Shown: piece by piece, positions 9,519-19,100 of the stretch
How the letters are laid out: every line of letters begins with the position of its first letter
How positions within the stretch are numbered: the first letter of the stretch is position 1
NCBI RefSeq assembly: GCF_014596945.1
Contig: NZ_JACVXB010000004.1
Location: 289,926 to 353,925, forward strand
Length of the DNA: 64,000 nucleotides
From: Aestuariibaculum sediminum
Lineage (GTDB): Bacteria > Bacteroidota > Bacteroidia > Flavobacteriales > Flavobacteriaceae
Reading direction: 5' to 3'
Program-made: the position numbers and the translations under genes
The notes under the pieces: model-generated
Database searches by the model: none
Told to the model about the DNA's origin: nothing
What the model saw: only the letters and a program-made list of their open reading frames with translations

Positions 9519-12029
9519 ATGAAAAAAATAATTGTTATTGGTAACGGGATGGTCGGGTACAAATTTTGTGAAAAATTTGTAGCTCAAGCACAAAGTAGAA
9601 ATTATAAAATAACAGTTTTTGGAGAAGAACCAAGACCTGCTTACGACAGAGTTCATTTAAGTGAATATTTTGAAAATCAAGATGCTAAAGCTTTAGAAAT
9701 GGCACCTAGGTCTTGGTATGAAGAGCATGGAATTGAATTAATTACAGGGGAACGCGTTGCTGACATCCATCGAACAGCTAAAACCATAACTACAGCTAAA
9801 GAACGTGAATTTCAATATGATTACTTAGTCTTAGCTACGGGTTCTTCACCTTTTGTGCCGCCTATAAAAGGTGTGGAGAAAAATGGTGTTTTTGTATATC
9901 GAACGATTGAAGATTTGGAAGGCATGCTTGATTATGCAGCCGACTTAAAAATTAAAAATCCAAATGCTAAAGCTGCTGTTTTGGGTGGTGGTTTACTTGG
10001 TTTGGAGGCAGGTAAGGCCGTGTTAGATATGGGGTTGGAGCCTCATATTGTTGAATTTGCTCCTAAATTAATGCCGAGACAATTGGATACAAGAAGTAGT
10101 CAAGTGTTAAAATTAAAGTTAGAATCTATTGGGTTAAATATTCATTTGAGTAAAGCAACAAATCAAATATTAGGTGATGAAGCTATTACAGGAATGGAGT
10201 TTGGCGAAGATGATGTTTTAGAGGTTGATATGCTTATTATTTCGGCAGGTATACGACCTAGAGATGAGTTAGGAAAAACCTGTGATTTAAAAATGGGAGT
10301 TCGTGGAGGTATTGTGGTTGATAATAAGATGCAAACTTCAGATCCTAATATTTTTGCCATTGGAGAAGTGGCTCTATATAATCAAATGATATATGGTTTA
10401 GTGGCTCCGGGTTATGACATGGCAGAAGTAGCTGTGCACCAAATAATAGGACAAACCGATAAAGTTATGCCTGCCGACATCGATATGTCAACTAAGTTAA
10501 AATTGATTGGTGTGGATGTGGCAAGTTTTGGAGAACCATTTATGCCTGCCAGCAAGGGGCATTCGATAATTTTCGAAAATAAAACACAGCATTTATATAA
10601 ACGAATTAATGTGAGTTTAGACGGTAAATCACTGCTAGGCGGTATTCTAGTTGGTGATGCAGCCGATTATAATATGTTGCATCAAATTTACTTGAATGGT
10701 ATGAAAATCCCTGAAGATCCGTCACAGTTAATTTTGCCAGCTAGCGAAGGAGGTTCGACTTTTGGCAGTGTTATGGATTTGCCTGATACGGCTCAGGTTT
10801 GTTCATGCGAAAGTGTTAGTAAAGGTGATATTTGTTGTTCTATTACTGAAAATGGAAGTAATAATTTAGGAGATGTAGTAACCGAAACAAAGGCCACAAC
10901 TGGCTGTGGAGGTTGTAAGCCTATGGTGGTCGATTTAGTAAACGAAACTCTAAAATCTTTAGGTAAAGAAGTTAAAGAAGTTATTTGTGAGCACTTTAGT
11001 TTTAACCGTCAGGAATTATACGATTTAGTAAAAGTAAATCAGGTTAAAGATTATGATGAAGCTCTGAATTTATTTGGAGACGGTGATGGTTGTGAGGTGT
11101 GTAAGCCCGCTTTAGCTTCAATATTCGCGACCATTACAATGGAAACTCCTAACAAGCAATTTGCAATTCAGGATACTAATGATCGCTTTTTGGCTAATAT
11201 TCAACGTAACGGAACCTATTCTGTGGTGCCGCGAGTAGCAGGTGGCGAAATTACACCAGATAAATTAATAGTACTCGGAGAAGTGGCTAAGAAATACGAT
11301 TTATATACAAAAATAACAGGTGGTCAACGTATCGATTTGTTCGGTGCGCAAATTCATCAATTGCCTTTAATTTGGAAAGAATTAATAGATGCTGGGTTTG
11401 AAAGTGGCCATGCGTATGGAAAATCATTACGAACAGTAAAAAGTTGTGTGGGCTCTACTTGGTGTCGCTATGGTATGCATGAAAGCGTAACGTTCGCTAT
11501 AGACATAGAAAATAGATACCGAGGGCTGCGGTCACCACATAAGCTTAAAGGAGGTGTGTCGGGATGTATTCGAGAATGTGCAGAAGCTCGTGGCAAGGAC
11601 TTTGGTTTAATTGCTGTTGATGGCGGTTGGAACTTATATGTATGTGGAAATGGAGGAGCAACACCTAAGCACGCAATATTGTTTGCTGAACAATTGGATG
11701 ATGAAACTGCTATTAAATATTTAGACCGTTTCCTGATGTTCTATATCAAAACAGCTGGTCCATTAGTACGTACCGCACCGTGGTTAGAAAAACTCGATGG
11801 AGGGATAGAGTATTTAAAGCAAGTTGTCATTGAAGATTCACTCGGTATTGCAGCGGATTTAGAAAAAGAAATGCAAGGTTTAATTAATAAGTACGAATGT
11901 GAGTGGAAACAAGCAATTGAGAATCCTAACATCGCAAAGCGCTTTAAACATTTCGTTAATTCTGATGATACAGATGATAATTTAGTATTTGTACCTATGC
12001 GCGAACAAAAAATGCCAAAAGCTTGGTAG
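9519..12029 (+). CDS. nirB: Assimilatory NADH-dependent nitrite reductase, large subunit
   Basis: Reduces nitrite to ammonium with six electrons from NAD(P)H in the cytoplasm. The 836 aa contain an N-terminal FAD domain (GNGMVG, near residue 8), an NAD-binding GGGLLGLE (near 155), a BFD-type 2Fe-2S domain (CSC near 428-430 and CGGC near 463-466) and a second, shorter BFD-like unit (GCEVCKP). These are followed by the ferredoxin-like sulfite/nitrite reductase half-domain and the siroheme/4Fe-4S domain with CVGSTWC (near 643-649) and CIREC (near 683-687). All cluster ligands are intact. It leads an operon with the Rieske subunit, DUF4202 and the nitrate sensor. Confidence 0.96.
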   Translation: MKKIIVIGNGMVGYKFCEKFVAQAQSRNYKITVFGEEPRPAYDRVHLSEYFENQDAKALEMAPRSWYEEHGIELITGERVADIHRTAKTITTAKEREFQYDYLVLATGSSPFVPPIKGVEKNGVFVYRTIEDLEGMLDYAADLKIKNPNAKAAVLGGGLLGLEAGKAVLDMGLEPHIVEFAPKLMPRQLDTRSSQVLKLKLESIGLNIHLSKATNQILGDEAITGMEFGEDDVLEVDMLIISAGIRPRDELGKTCDLKMGVRGGIVVDNKMQTSDPNIFAIGEVALYNQMIYGLVAPGYDMAEVAVHQIIGQTDKVMPADIDMSTKLKLIGVDVASFGEPFMPASKGHSIIFENKTQHLYKRINVSLDGKSLLGGILVGDAADYNMLHQIYLNGMKIPEDPSQLILPASEGGSTFGSVMDLPDTAQVCSCESVSKGDICCSITENGSNNLGDVVTETKATTGCGGCKPMVVDLVNETLKSLGKEVKEVICEHFSFNRQELYDLVKVNQVKDYDEALNLFGDGDGCEVCKPALASIFATITMETPNKQFAIQDTNDRFLANIQRNGTYSVVPRVAGGEITPDKLIVLGEVAKKYDLYTKITGGQRIDLFGAQIHQLPLIWKELIDAGFESGHAYGKSLRTVKSCVGSTWCRYGMHESVTFAIDIENRYRGLRSPHKLKGGVSGCIRECAEARGKDFGLIAVDGGWNLYVCGNGGATPKHAILFAEQLDDETAIKYLDRFLMFYIKTAGPLVRTAPWLEKLDGGIEYLKQVVIEDSLGIAADLEKEMQGLINKYECEWKQAIENPNIAKRFKHFVNSDDTDDNLVFVPMREQKMPKAW

Positions 12030-12088
12030 AAATATATAAATAGAAAATAACGTAAGGTCATTAAATATAGAGGTTAAAAAAAATAATT

Positions 12089-12466
12089 ATGCAAGACATA
12101 CTCAATCAATATAGTTCGGTTACAGAAGCCGATGTAACAACATGGTTTAATGTAGGGTTGGTTAGCGATTTTCCAGAAAATAGTGGGGCGTGCATAAAGT
12201 ATAAAACCAAACAGATAGCCGTTTATAATTTTGTTAGGAAAAAAAAATGGTATGCAGCACAAAATCTTTGTCCGCATAAAATGGAAATGGTCTTGTCGCT
12301 TGGAATGATAGGTGATAAGGATGGAGTTGCCAAAGTAGCATGCCCGATGCATAAAAAGAATTTTTCGCTTGAAGATGGTTCAAATTTAAATGGCGATGAT
12401 TTAAAAATTGCCACCTATCCTGTTAAAATAAAAGACGGAAATGTGTATATTGGCTTTTCAGACTAA
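12089..12466 (+). CDS. nirD: Nitrite reductase small subunit with Rieske centre
   Basis: NirD-type partner of the nitrite reductase large subunit, 125 aa. The Rieske 2Fe-2S ligands are complete: Cys61 and His63 (CPH), Cys85 and His88 (CPMH). E. coli NirD has lost these residues, so this version should carry a cluster and could add an electron-transfer step. It begins 59 bases after nirB and is 12 bases from the next gene, in the same operon. Confidence 0.92.
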   Translation: MQDILNQYSSVTEADVTTWFNVGLVSDFPENSGACIKYKTKQIAVYNFVRKKKWYAAQNLCPHKMEMVLSLGMIGDKDGVAKVACPMHKKNFSLEDGSNLNGDDLKIATYPVKIKDGNVYIGFSD

Positions 12467-12478
12467 TTTAACAAACCA

Positions 12479-13063
12479 ATGAAACCAACACGATTTGAAA
12501 CTGCAATAGCATTAATTGATAAAAAAAATTCTGAAGACCCTAATGTGTATCATAGTCATGGGTTAGATTTTCCTAAAGAATTGTTGTATTCTCAGCGTAT
12601 GTCTCAAAAGTTATTGCAGTTTAAACCAAACGCATCAAGAGCATTGCAAATAGCAGCTAGAGCCCAACATATTTGCCGTTGGAAAATAGGTAGAGACGAA
12701 TATCCTATGGACCGTGTGGGATATTTAAAGTGGCGCGAAACCTTAAAAAAAATGCATGCTGAAATAACATCCGAAATTTTAGAGGATGTTGGTTATGAAT
12801 CTGAGTTTATCGATCGCGTGTCATTTTTAATAAATAAAAAACTCATTAAAAAGAATGAAGAAAGCCAAACCATTGAGGATGTCATTTGTTTAGTGTTTTT
12901 AGATTATTACTTTGAAGAGTTTGCAGCTAAGCACGACGATGAAAAAATAATTGATATACTTAAAAAAACATGGGTTAAAATGTCTGAAGAAGGCCATAAA
13001 GAAGCCTTGAAAATTAAATTTTCAGATAAGAGTTTAACTCTCGTAAAAAAAGCGATTTCTTAA
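12479..13063 (+). CDS. DUF4202 family protein
   Basis: Conserved 194-aa protein of unknown function that recurs beside nitrate and nitrite assimilation genes. It is all-helical in appearance and rich in histidines (YHSHG at residues 24-28, RAQHICRW, KMHAEI), a pattern compatible with an HD-like metal site. It sits 12 bases after nirD and 13 bases before the sensor kinase, so it is transcribed with nitrite reduction. A role in handling nitrite or in signalling is only an inference from position. Confidence 0.8.
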   Translation: MKPTRFETAIALIDKKNSEDPNVYHSHGLDFPKELLYSQRMSQKLLQFKPNASRALQIAARAQHICRWKIGRDEYPMDRVGYLKWRETLKKMHAEITSEILEDVGYESEFIDRVSFLINKKLIKKNEESQTIEDVICLVFLDYYFEEFAAKHDDEKIIDILKKTWVKMSEEGHKEALKIKFSDKSLTLVKKAIS

Positions 13064-13076
13064 ACTAATTATTAAC

Positions 13077-14894
13077 ATGACAAAAAACGGTAACTCATTA
13101 GATCAGCGTACGTTTGATAAATTAAGCCGTTTGTATATCATTGCCTTAAGTACTATTGCGGTATCGGTAATTGTTAGTCAGATTTTAATTCGAAAACATC
13201 TTAATGCTCAGTTAAGTGATTCAACTGTAATCAATGTGGCGGGTAGACAACGCATGCTTAGCCAGAAACTTACCAAGGATATAATAGCCTTATCTACAGA
13301 GCAAAAAACCAATGAACGTATTTCGCTAAAGGATGATATTAAAGCAACGTTAAACCTTTGGGAAACATCACATCATGCTTTACAAAATGGAAACGATAGC
13401 TTAGGGTTACCTGGAAAAAATAGTACAGATATTAACGCAAAATTTGCCAAGCTTAATCCGGTTTTTAACACGATTAGTAAATCGGTAAAAACCATTATTG
13501 AGGCAGTTGAAAACGTCCCTCCATTACCAACCTCAGTTTTTGAAAATCATATTGAAAATGTTAGACAGAATGAAGGTGTTTTCTTAGCGATGATGGATAA
13601 AATTGTTAATCAGTATGACTTTGAAGCAAATCAAAAGGTAAGTTGGTTACGACGTTTAGAGACTTTATTAACAATTCTTACCTTAGTGATTTTATTAGCT
13701 GAATTCTTATTCATATTCTGGCCAACAGCCAAATCGGTGAGAGCTACTTTAGGAGAATTATTGCTTGCTGAACAGCGCGCTAAAAAAATGGCAATTGATG
13801 CCGACGAACTTAGTCTGGCAAAAGAGAAGTCCATGAAAGAGCTCAGAGCTTTAAATCACGCAATGGATGAAACGCTTTTGTTTGCCAGAATCACTCAAAA
13901 TGGCAATGTGGTGCATATTGGTAAACGCTTTTCACGATTATTTAAATTTTCAGGATTTAATATGACGACTAGTTTTGCTGAAATTATTTCGATCCAGGAA
14001 AGCGAGCAAGTTGTTATGGAAAATATAATAACCAAAAGCAAAAAAACGGGATGGCAGGGAGAAGTTAAGGCTACAACGAAGGATTATAAGGATATTTGGT
14101 TAGAAATGGCGATTATTCCTTTTAGTTTTAGTGATGACCGTTCGGAGTTACTCATTATAGCTTCTGATATTACTTCGCGAAAAGCAGCGCAATTAGAGAT
14201 TGAGCGCCTTACTAAAGAGAGTTTCGAGGAAAAAATGAATCAGCAAAAAATTATCTCCAGTAAGATTATTGAAAACCAGGAAAAAGAGCAAAATAGAATA
14301 GCTAAAGATGTGCATGATGGAATAGGACAAATGCTTACAGGATTAAAGTATAACTTAGAAAGTATAGATATTTCAGATATCGAAAAAACAGCATTTAAAA
14401 TTGAACATCTTAAGGAGTTAACCGGTAATATAATAAAAGGTGTTCGTACAGCAACGTTCAATTTAACACCCCCCGAATTATCCGACCATGGTATCGTACC
14501 AGCCATAAATAAATTAACACATGAATTGTCAAAATTAACAGGTAAACAAATTGTTCTTTTTAATAAAACTGAGTTTAATCAGCGATTAGATTCACTGGTA
14601 GAAATTAATATATACCGAATTGTACAGGAGGCTATTAACAATGCCATAAAATATGCTAATTCTACACACATTTTGGTGTCGCTATCTCACAGTGAAAATA
14701 TTTTAAGTGTTGTAATAGATGATAATGGCCAAGGTTTTAATCCGAAAAAGGTAAAGAAGGTAAAAGAAGGCGATGGCGGTATGGGAATGACTTTTATGAA
14801 AGAACGTATAAAATATATAGAAGGCCGCATATTTATTCATTCCGAGAAAGATAAAGGAACACGTGTAACCTTAAATATTCCAATAGATAAATAA
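13077..14894 (+). CDS. NarX-like nitrate/nitrite sensor histidine kinase
   Basis: Membrane histidine kinase of 605 aa. Transmembrane helices lie near residues 20-37 and 195-215, enclosing a periplasmic helical PilJ/NarX-type sensor whose first helix has GRQRMLSQK (56-64), the same kind of motif that binds nitrate in NarX. A coiled linker (about 225-262) leads to a PAS domain (about 265-370), a HisKA_3 dimerisation helix with His413 (KDVHDGIGQ) and a HATPase domain to the C-terminus (DDNGQGF, GGMGMTFMKERI). HisKA_3 kinases pair with LuxR-type regulators, and one follows after 115 bases. Its operon position with nirBD supports nitrate or nitrite as the signal. Confidence 0.88.
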   Translation: MTKNGNSLDQRTFDKLSRLYIIALSTIAVSVIVSQILIRKHLNAQLSDSTVINVAGRQRMLSQKLTKDIIALSTEQKTNERISLKDDIKATLNLWETSHHALQNGNDSLGLPGKNSTDINAKFAKLNPVFNTISKSVKTIIEAVENVPPLPTSVFENHIENVRQNEGVFLAMMDKIVNQYDFEANQKVSWLRRLETLLTILTLVILLAEFLFIFWPTAKSVRATLGELLLAEQRAKKMAIDADELSLAKEKSMKELRALNHAMDETLLFARITQNGNVVHIGKRFSRLFKFSGFNMTTSFAEIISIQESEQVVMENIITKSKKTGWQGEVKATTKDYKDIWLEMAIIPFSFSDDRSELLIIASDITSRKAAQLEIERLTKESFEEKMNQQKIISSKIIENQEKEQNRIAKDVHDGIGQMLTGLKYNLESIDISDIEKTAFKIEHLKELTGNIIKGVRTATFNLTPPELSDHGIVPAINKLTHELSKLTGKQIVLFNKTEFNQRLDSLVEINIYRIVQEAINNAIKYANSTHILVSLSHSENILSVVIDDNGQGFNPKKVKKVKEGDGGMGMTFMKERIKYIEGRIFIHSEKDKGTRVTLNIPIDK

Positions 14895-15009
14895 GTATTT
14901 TCACGTAAATTTTATACTTTTGCTAAGTATGAAATGTTTAGATGAATTTTATTTTAGCTTTATTGAAAAAATATTTTAAACTAAATAATAGACTAAAAAA
15001 ACGAGTGTT

Positions 15010-15684
15010 ATGAGTGTAATAAATGTTGTTTTGGCCGATGACCATGTTTTAGTGAGAGATGGAATAAAGGCACTTTTAGAGGATCAAAAAGGTATTCAGG
15101 TTGTGGATGAAGCATCGAACGGCGTGGAGGCAATTGATGTTATAAAAGCGCAAAAACCACATTTATTAATAGTTGATATTCGTATGCCTGAAATGAACGG
15201 TATAGAGGTGGTTCAGAAAATAAAAAGCGAACAAATAGACGTTAAAACTTTGGTATTGTCTATGCATGATTCCGAAGAATACGTCGTTAAAGCTATTCAA
15301 GCCGGAGCAGATGGATATTTATTAAAAGGAGCGAGCAAGGAAGAGTTTTTAAAAGCTTTGACGAGTATTGCTGCTGGAGGAAAATATTTTACCGGAGATG
15401 TATCGGCTATCATAATGAATAATTTTGTTCAAGGTTCGAATGGTGTGACAATTAGTGATAGCTCTAAAATTAAGAAAAAGGTAAAAGATCCTTTTAATTT
15501 AACTAAACGTGAACGCCAGATATTAGAATTAGTCCTTCAATTAAAAAATAATAAAGATATTGCTGAAGAATTAGAAATAAGCAAACGAACTGCTGAAGTA
15601 CATCGTTTTAACTTAATGAAAAAAATGGAAGTGAAAAACCTCATGGAGTTAAGTAATAAAGCTAAAGAATTTCAATTGGTTTAG
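15010..15684 (+). CDS. NarL/LuxR-family response regulator
   Basis: DNA-binding response regulator of 224 aa. The receiver has acidic residues Asp10-Asp11, phosphoacceptor Asp56 (VDIRMP) and the conserved Lys near 106 (LLKGAS). The C-terminal LuxR-type helix-turn-helix is at LTKRERQILELV and NKDIAEELEISKRTAEVHR. It most likely receives phosphate from the NarX-like kinase just upstream. The 115-base gap contains a possible own promoter (TACTTTTG at 14915-14922, and a TAGCTTTA box inside a 16-base block that recurs upstream of the Hpt gene). Confidence 0.9.
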   Translation: MSVINVVLADDHVLVRDGIKALLEDQKGIQVVDEASNGVEAIDVIKAQKPHLLIVDIRMPEMNGIEVVQKIKSEQIDVKTLVLSMHDSEEYVVKAIQAGADGYLLKGASKEEFLKALTSIAAGGKYFTGDVSAIIMNNFVQGSNGVTISDSSKIKKKVKDPFNLTKRERQILELVLQLKNNKDIAEELEISKRTAEVHRFNLMKKMEVKNLMELSNKAKEFQLV

Positions 15685-16149
15685 ACACAATTTTAAAAAG
15701 CGTATAGATTTGATTTTTATTTAGTGCTTTTATCTCATTTTTTTATCAAAATCTTAAATACCATTCTACTTTTTAATAAATCTACATTTTTCAACAAATA
15801 CGTATTTTTGTTTTTAAAATTAAGTATTTATACTTAATTTTGTTAATATAACTTATGTTTTATAAATCAGTTTGTGCAGTCTTTAGTTAAGCCTGGCATA
15901 TAGCAATAAACAATCGGGAGAAGTTAATTTTTTAATAGCTACTTGTTTGTTTTTATAAATTATGAATTTAATGGTTGGTTTTTTACTGTTTTATTAATAA
16001 TTCTTGATTTAGAAACAACGTGTTATTGAAAAGGTTAAATTAGTTTAACTGCCTCTAATATAGTGGATGGAATTCATATAATTTCTGATGCACATAGGGG
16101 TAACCTTAAAAAGTTTTAATATCGAATTTCGATTAAAATGTAATGGTTT
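15685..16149 (+). promoter_or_regulatory. nasA upstream region and long putative leader
   Basis: Non-coding stretch of 465 bases. It holds the palindrome at 15816-15841 and possible -7 boxes TAATTTTG (15835-15842) and TATGTTTT (15854-15861). Transcription from either leaves a 5' leader of roughly 280-300 bases. In the leader, GTTAAA-TTAG-TTTAAC (16034-16049) and an imperfect inverted repeat around ATCGAA-T-TTCGAT (16115-16139) can pair; the second lies 10 bases before the start codon. No known riboswitch was recognised. Confidence 0.5.
15816..15842 (+). promoter_or_regulatory. nasA operator: 26-bp perfect palindrome overlapping a -7 box
   Basis: The core TTAAGTA-TTTA-TACTTAA (15820-15837) is a perfect inverted repeat, and its flanks extend the symmetry to 11-bp arms (15816-15841). 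The -7 box TAATTTTG (15835-15842) overlaps the right arm. The same core occurs upstream of nirB, the fnr-like gene and nrtA. An additional AAATACGTATTT palindrome sits at 15796-15807. Confidence 0.7.
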
Positions 16150-19100
16150 ATGTTAAAAAATGAAGTAAAAACAACGTGTTCGTATTGCGGCGTAGGGTGC
16201 GGTATTATAGTTAAAAGAGATAACAATAATAAAATCCTTGTTGAAGGCGATAAAAATCACCCTGTAAATAAGGGGATGTTGTGTTCAAAAGGCATGAATT
16301 TACATTATGTTGCGAACGATGTATCCGATCGTATTTTATATCCAGAAATGCGCTGGAGTCGTTCACATCCTCGCGAACGCGTTAGTTGGGATGATGGTTT
16401 AGATCGTGCAGCTAGTGTTTTTAAATCTTTAATCAAAAAGCATGGTCCTGATAGTGTTGCATTTTATGTGTCGGGACAGAGTTTAACAGAAGAATATTAT
16501 ATAGCTAATAAATTAACTAAAGGGTTTTTAGGGACTAATAATATCGATACCAATTCGAGATTATGTATGAGTTCGGCTGTAGTTGGTTATAAAAAAACTT
16601 TTGGAGAGGACAGTGTTCCTATTTCATATGCCGATATTGAATTGGCTGATTGTTTCTTAATTACTGGGGCTAATCCTGCCTGGTGTCATCCTATATTATT
16701 TAGACGCCTTGAGAAACATAAAGAAGAAAATCCCGATGTAAAAATTATTGTTGTTGATCCTAGAAAAACGGATACCGCAAATTTTGCAGATATTCATTTG
16801 CAGCTAATTCCTGGTACCGATATTATTTTATACAATGCTATCGCAAGAAGTATATTTGAAAGGGGGCTTATTAACGAGGAATTTATAAATAATTATACAG
16901 AAGGTTTCGAAAAATACAAAGAACAGTTAGGAGAAACATCAGTTAAGGAAGCTGCGAAGTTATGCGGAGTATCTGAAAAGGATATTAGAAAAGTTGCCGA
17001 TGTTATAGGACTTTCAAAAGGTTTTATAAGTATGTGGGCGATGGGGTTAAATCAAAGCGTGGTTGGAACGGATAAAAATTTTGCATTACTTAATTTATCC
17101 TTAATTACAGGACAGGTTGGAAAACCAGGCTCAGGTCCTTTCTCATTAACGGGGCAACCCAACGCTATGGGAGGACGAGAAGTAGGTGGTATGGCAAATT
17201 TACTGGCTGTTCATAAAGATTTAATGAATGAAGAGCATCGTCGTGAAGTGGCTCATTTTTGGGGTGTTGAACGTATAAATCCTAAACCAGGTCTAACGGC
17301 AACACAAATGTTTGAAGCTTTGGAATCCGGAAAATTAAAGGCGATTTGGATTGCTTGTACAAATCCTTTGGTAAGTTTACCTAATTCGCACCGTATAGAA
17401 AAAGCTTTAAAGAATGCGAAGTTTGTTGTCGTACAGGATATATCTTATAAATCGGATACAGTCGAATACGCCGACTTAGTACTCCCTGCAGCTGCTTGGT
17501 TAGAGAAGGAAGGAACGATGACCAATTCCGAGCGTCGCATTTCGTATTTACCAAAAGAAATTAATGCTCCCGGAGAAGCTAGACCAGACGTAGAAATATT
17601 TTGTGATTTTGCCAAAAGAATGGGCTTTAGGGGGTTCAATTACAATAGTGCAGAAGAAATATACGACGAATACGCATCTATGACAAAAGGAACCAATATA
17701 GATGTATCCTTTTTAAGTTATGACCGATTAAAGAATGAAGGCACTTTTCAGTGGCCTGTACCCGAGTATAGGCATACTGGAACGCCTAGACTTTTTCAAG
17801 ATAAGCAGTTTTTTACACCATCAAAAAAGGCCATATTTAATGTGCCCGCAGGAATAAAAAACACATCTCTTCAACCCAACGAGACTTACCCATTAATTTT
17901 AACAACTGGTCGGGTTCGAGATCAATGGCATACTATGACAAAAACAGGAAAGGTATCCCGTTTAAAAACGCATTACCCAAAACCAGTTTTAGAAATTAAT
18001 CCGGTAGATGCTTATTTATTTAAGATTAAAGATGGCGATATAACCGAAATCAAAAGTGAAAATGGAACGGTTCGTGTTCGTGCTCAGGTAACTGAAAATA
18101 TAAGTAAAGGCGTGGTATTTCTGCCGATGCATTGGGGTAAAATATTGCAAACAGATTTAAATAGAGCCAATAATTTAACGAATACACATATAGATCCGCA
18201 GTCGAAAGAACCAGACTTCAAATTTACACGGGTTTCGGTTGCAAAATTTAAAAAGCCAGTAGAGAAAATAATTATAGCCGGTGCTGGTGCTGCTGCATTC
18301 AGGTTTATTCAAAATTATCGAGAAAATAATCAGGAAGATGAAATTCTGGTGTTTTCAAAAGAACCTAATCTATTCTATAATCGCGTATTATTGCCTGAAT
18401 ATGTTATCGAAGAGTTAAGTTGGGAGCAATTATTAAAAATTAAGAAAAATGAATTAAATAAATTAAACATTAAAGTTTATCCTGAAACTTTGATAGAAAA
18501 AATAGATACGAAGCAAAAGGTGGTAACCGATAGTCACGGAGAAACACACAGTTTTGATAAGTTAATACTTGCAACAGGAAGTCGTGCTTTTATACCCAAA
18601 GACGTTCAAATTAACTTACCAGGTAGATTTACCATGCGTAATAAAGGAGATGCCGATAATTTTAAAGCTTATTTAGATGCTACAGGTTTACCACCAGAAG
18701 AACAACATATTGTTATTGTTGGTGGGGGGTTACTTGGTTTAGAGCTTGCTGCGGCGATGAAACATAAAAATGTAAAAGTCACTATTATTCAACGAGCTTC
18801 ACGATTAATGGAAAGACAACTGGATGCAATTTCAAGTAAACTATTGGCTTTAGATGTTCAGGAACGTGGGATCCAGATTTATTTTGACAATGAAGTGAGC
18901 ACCGTTTTTGATGATGAGGATTCAAATGAATTAAATATAACCTTAAAGAGTGGAAAATTTATTGCTGCTCACGCCATTGTTTACGCCATTGGAACTATAC
19001 CAAATGTTGAAATTGCTCGTGAAAACGGCATTGTTTGTGGGCGAGGTGTAAAAGTTAATCAGCATTTACAGTCGTCGCACCCAGATATCTTTGCTATTGG

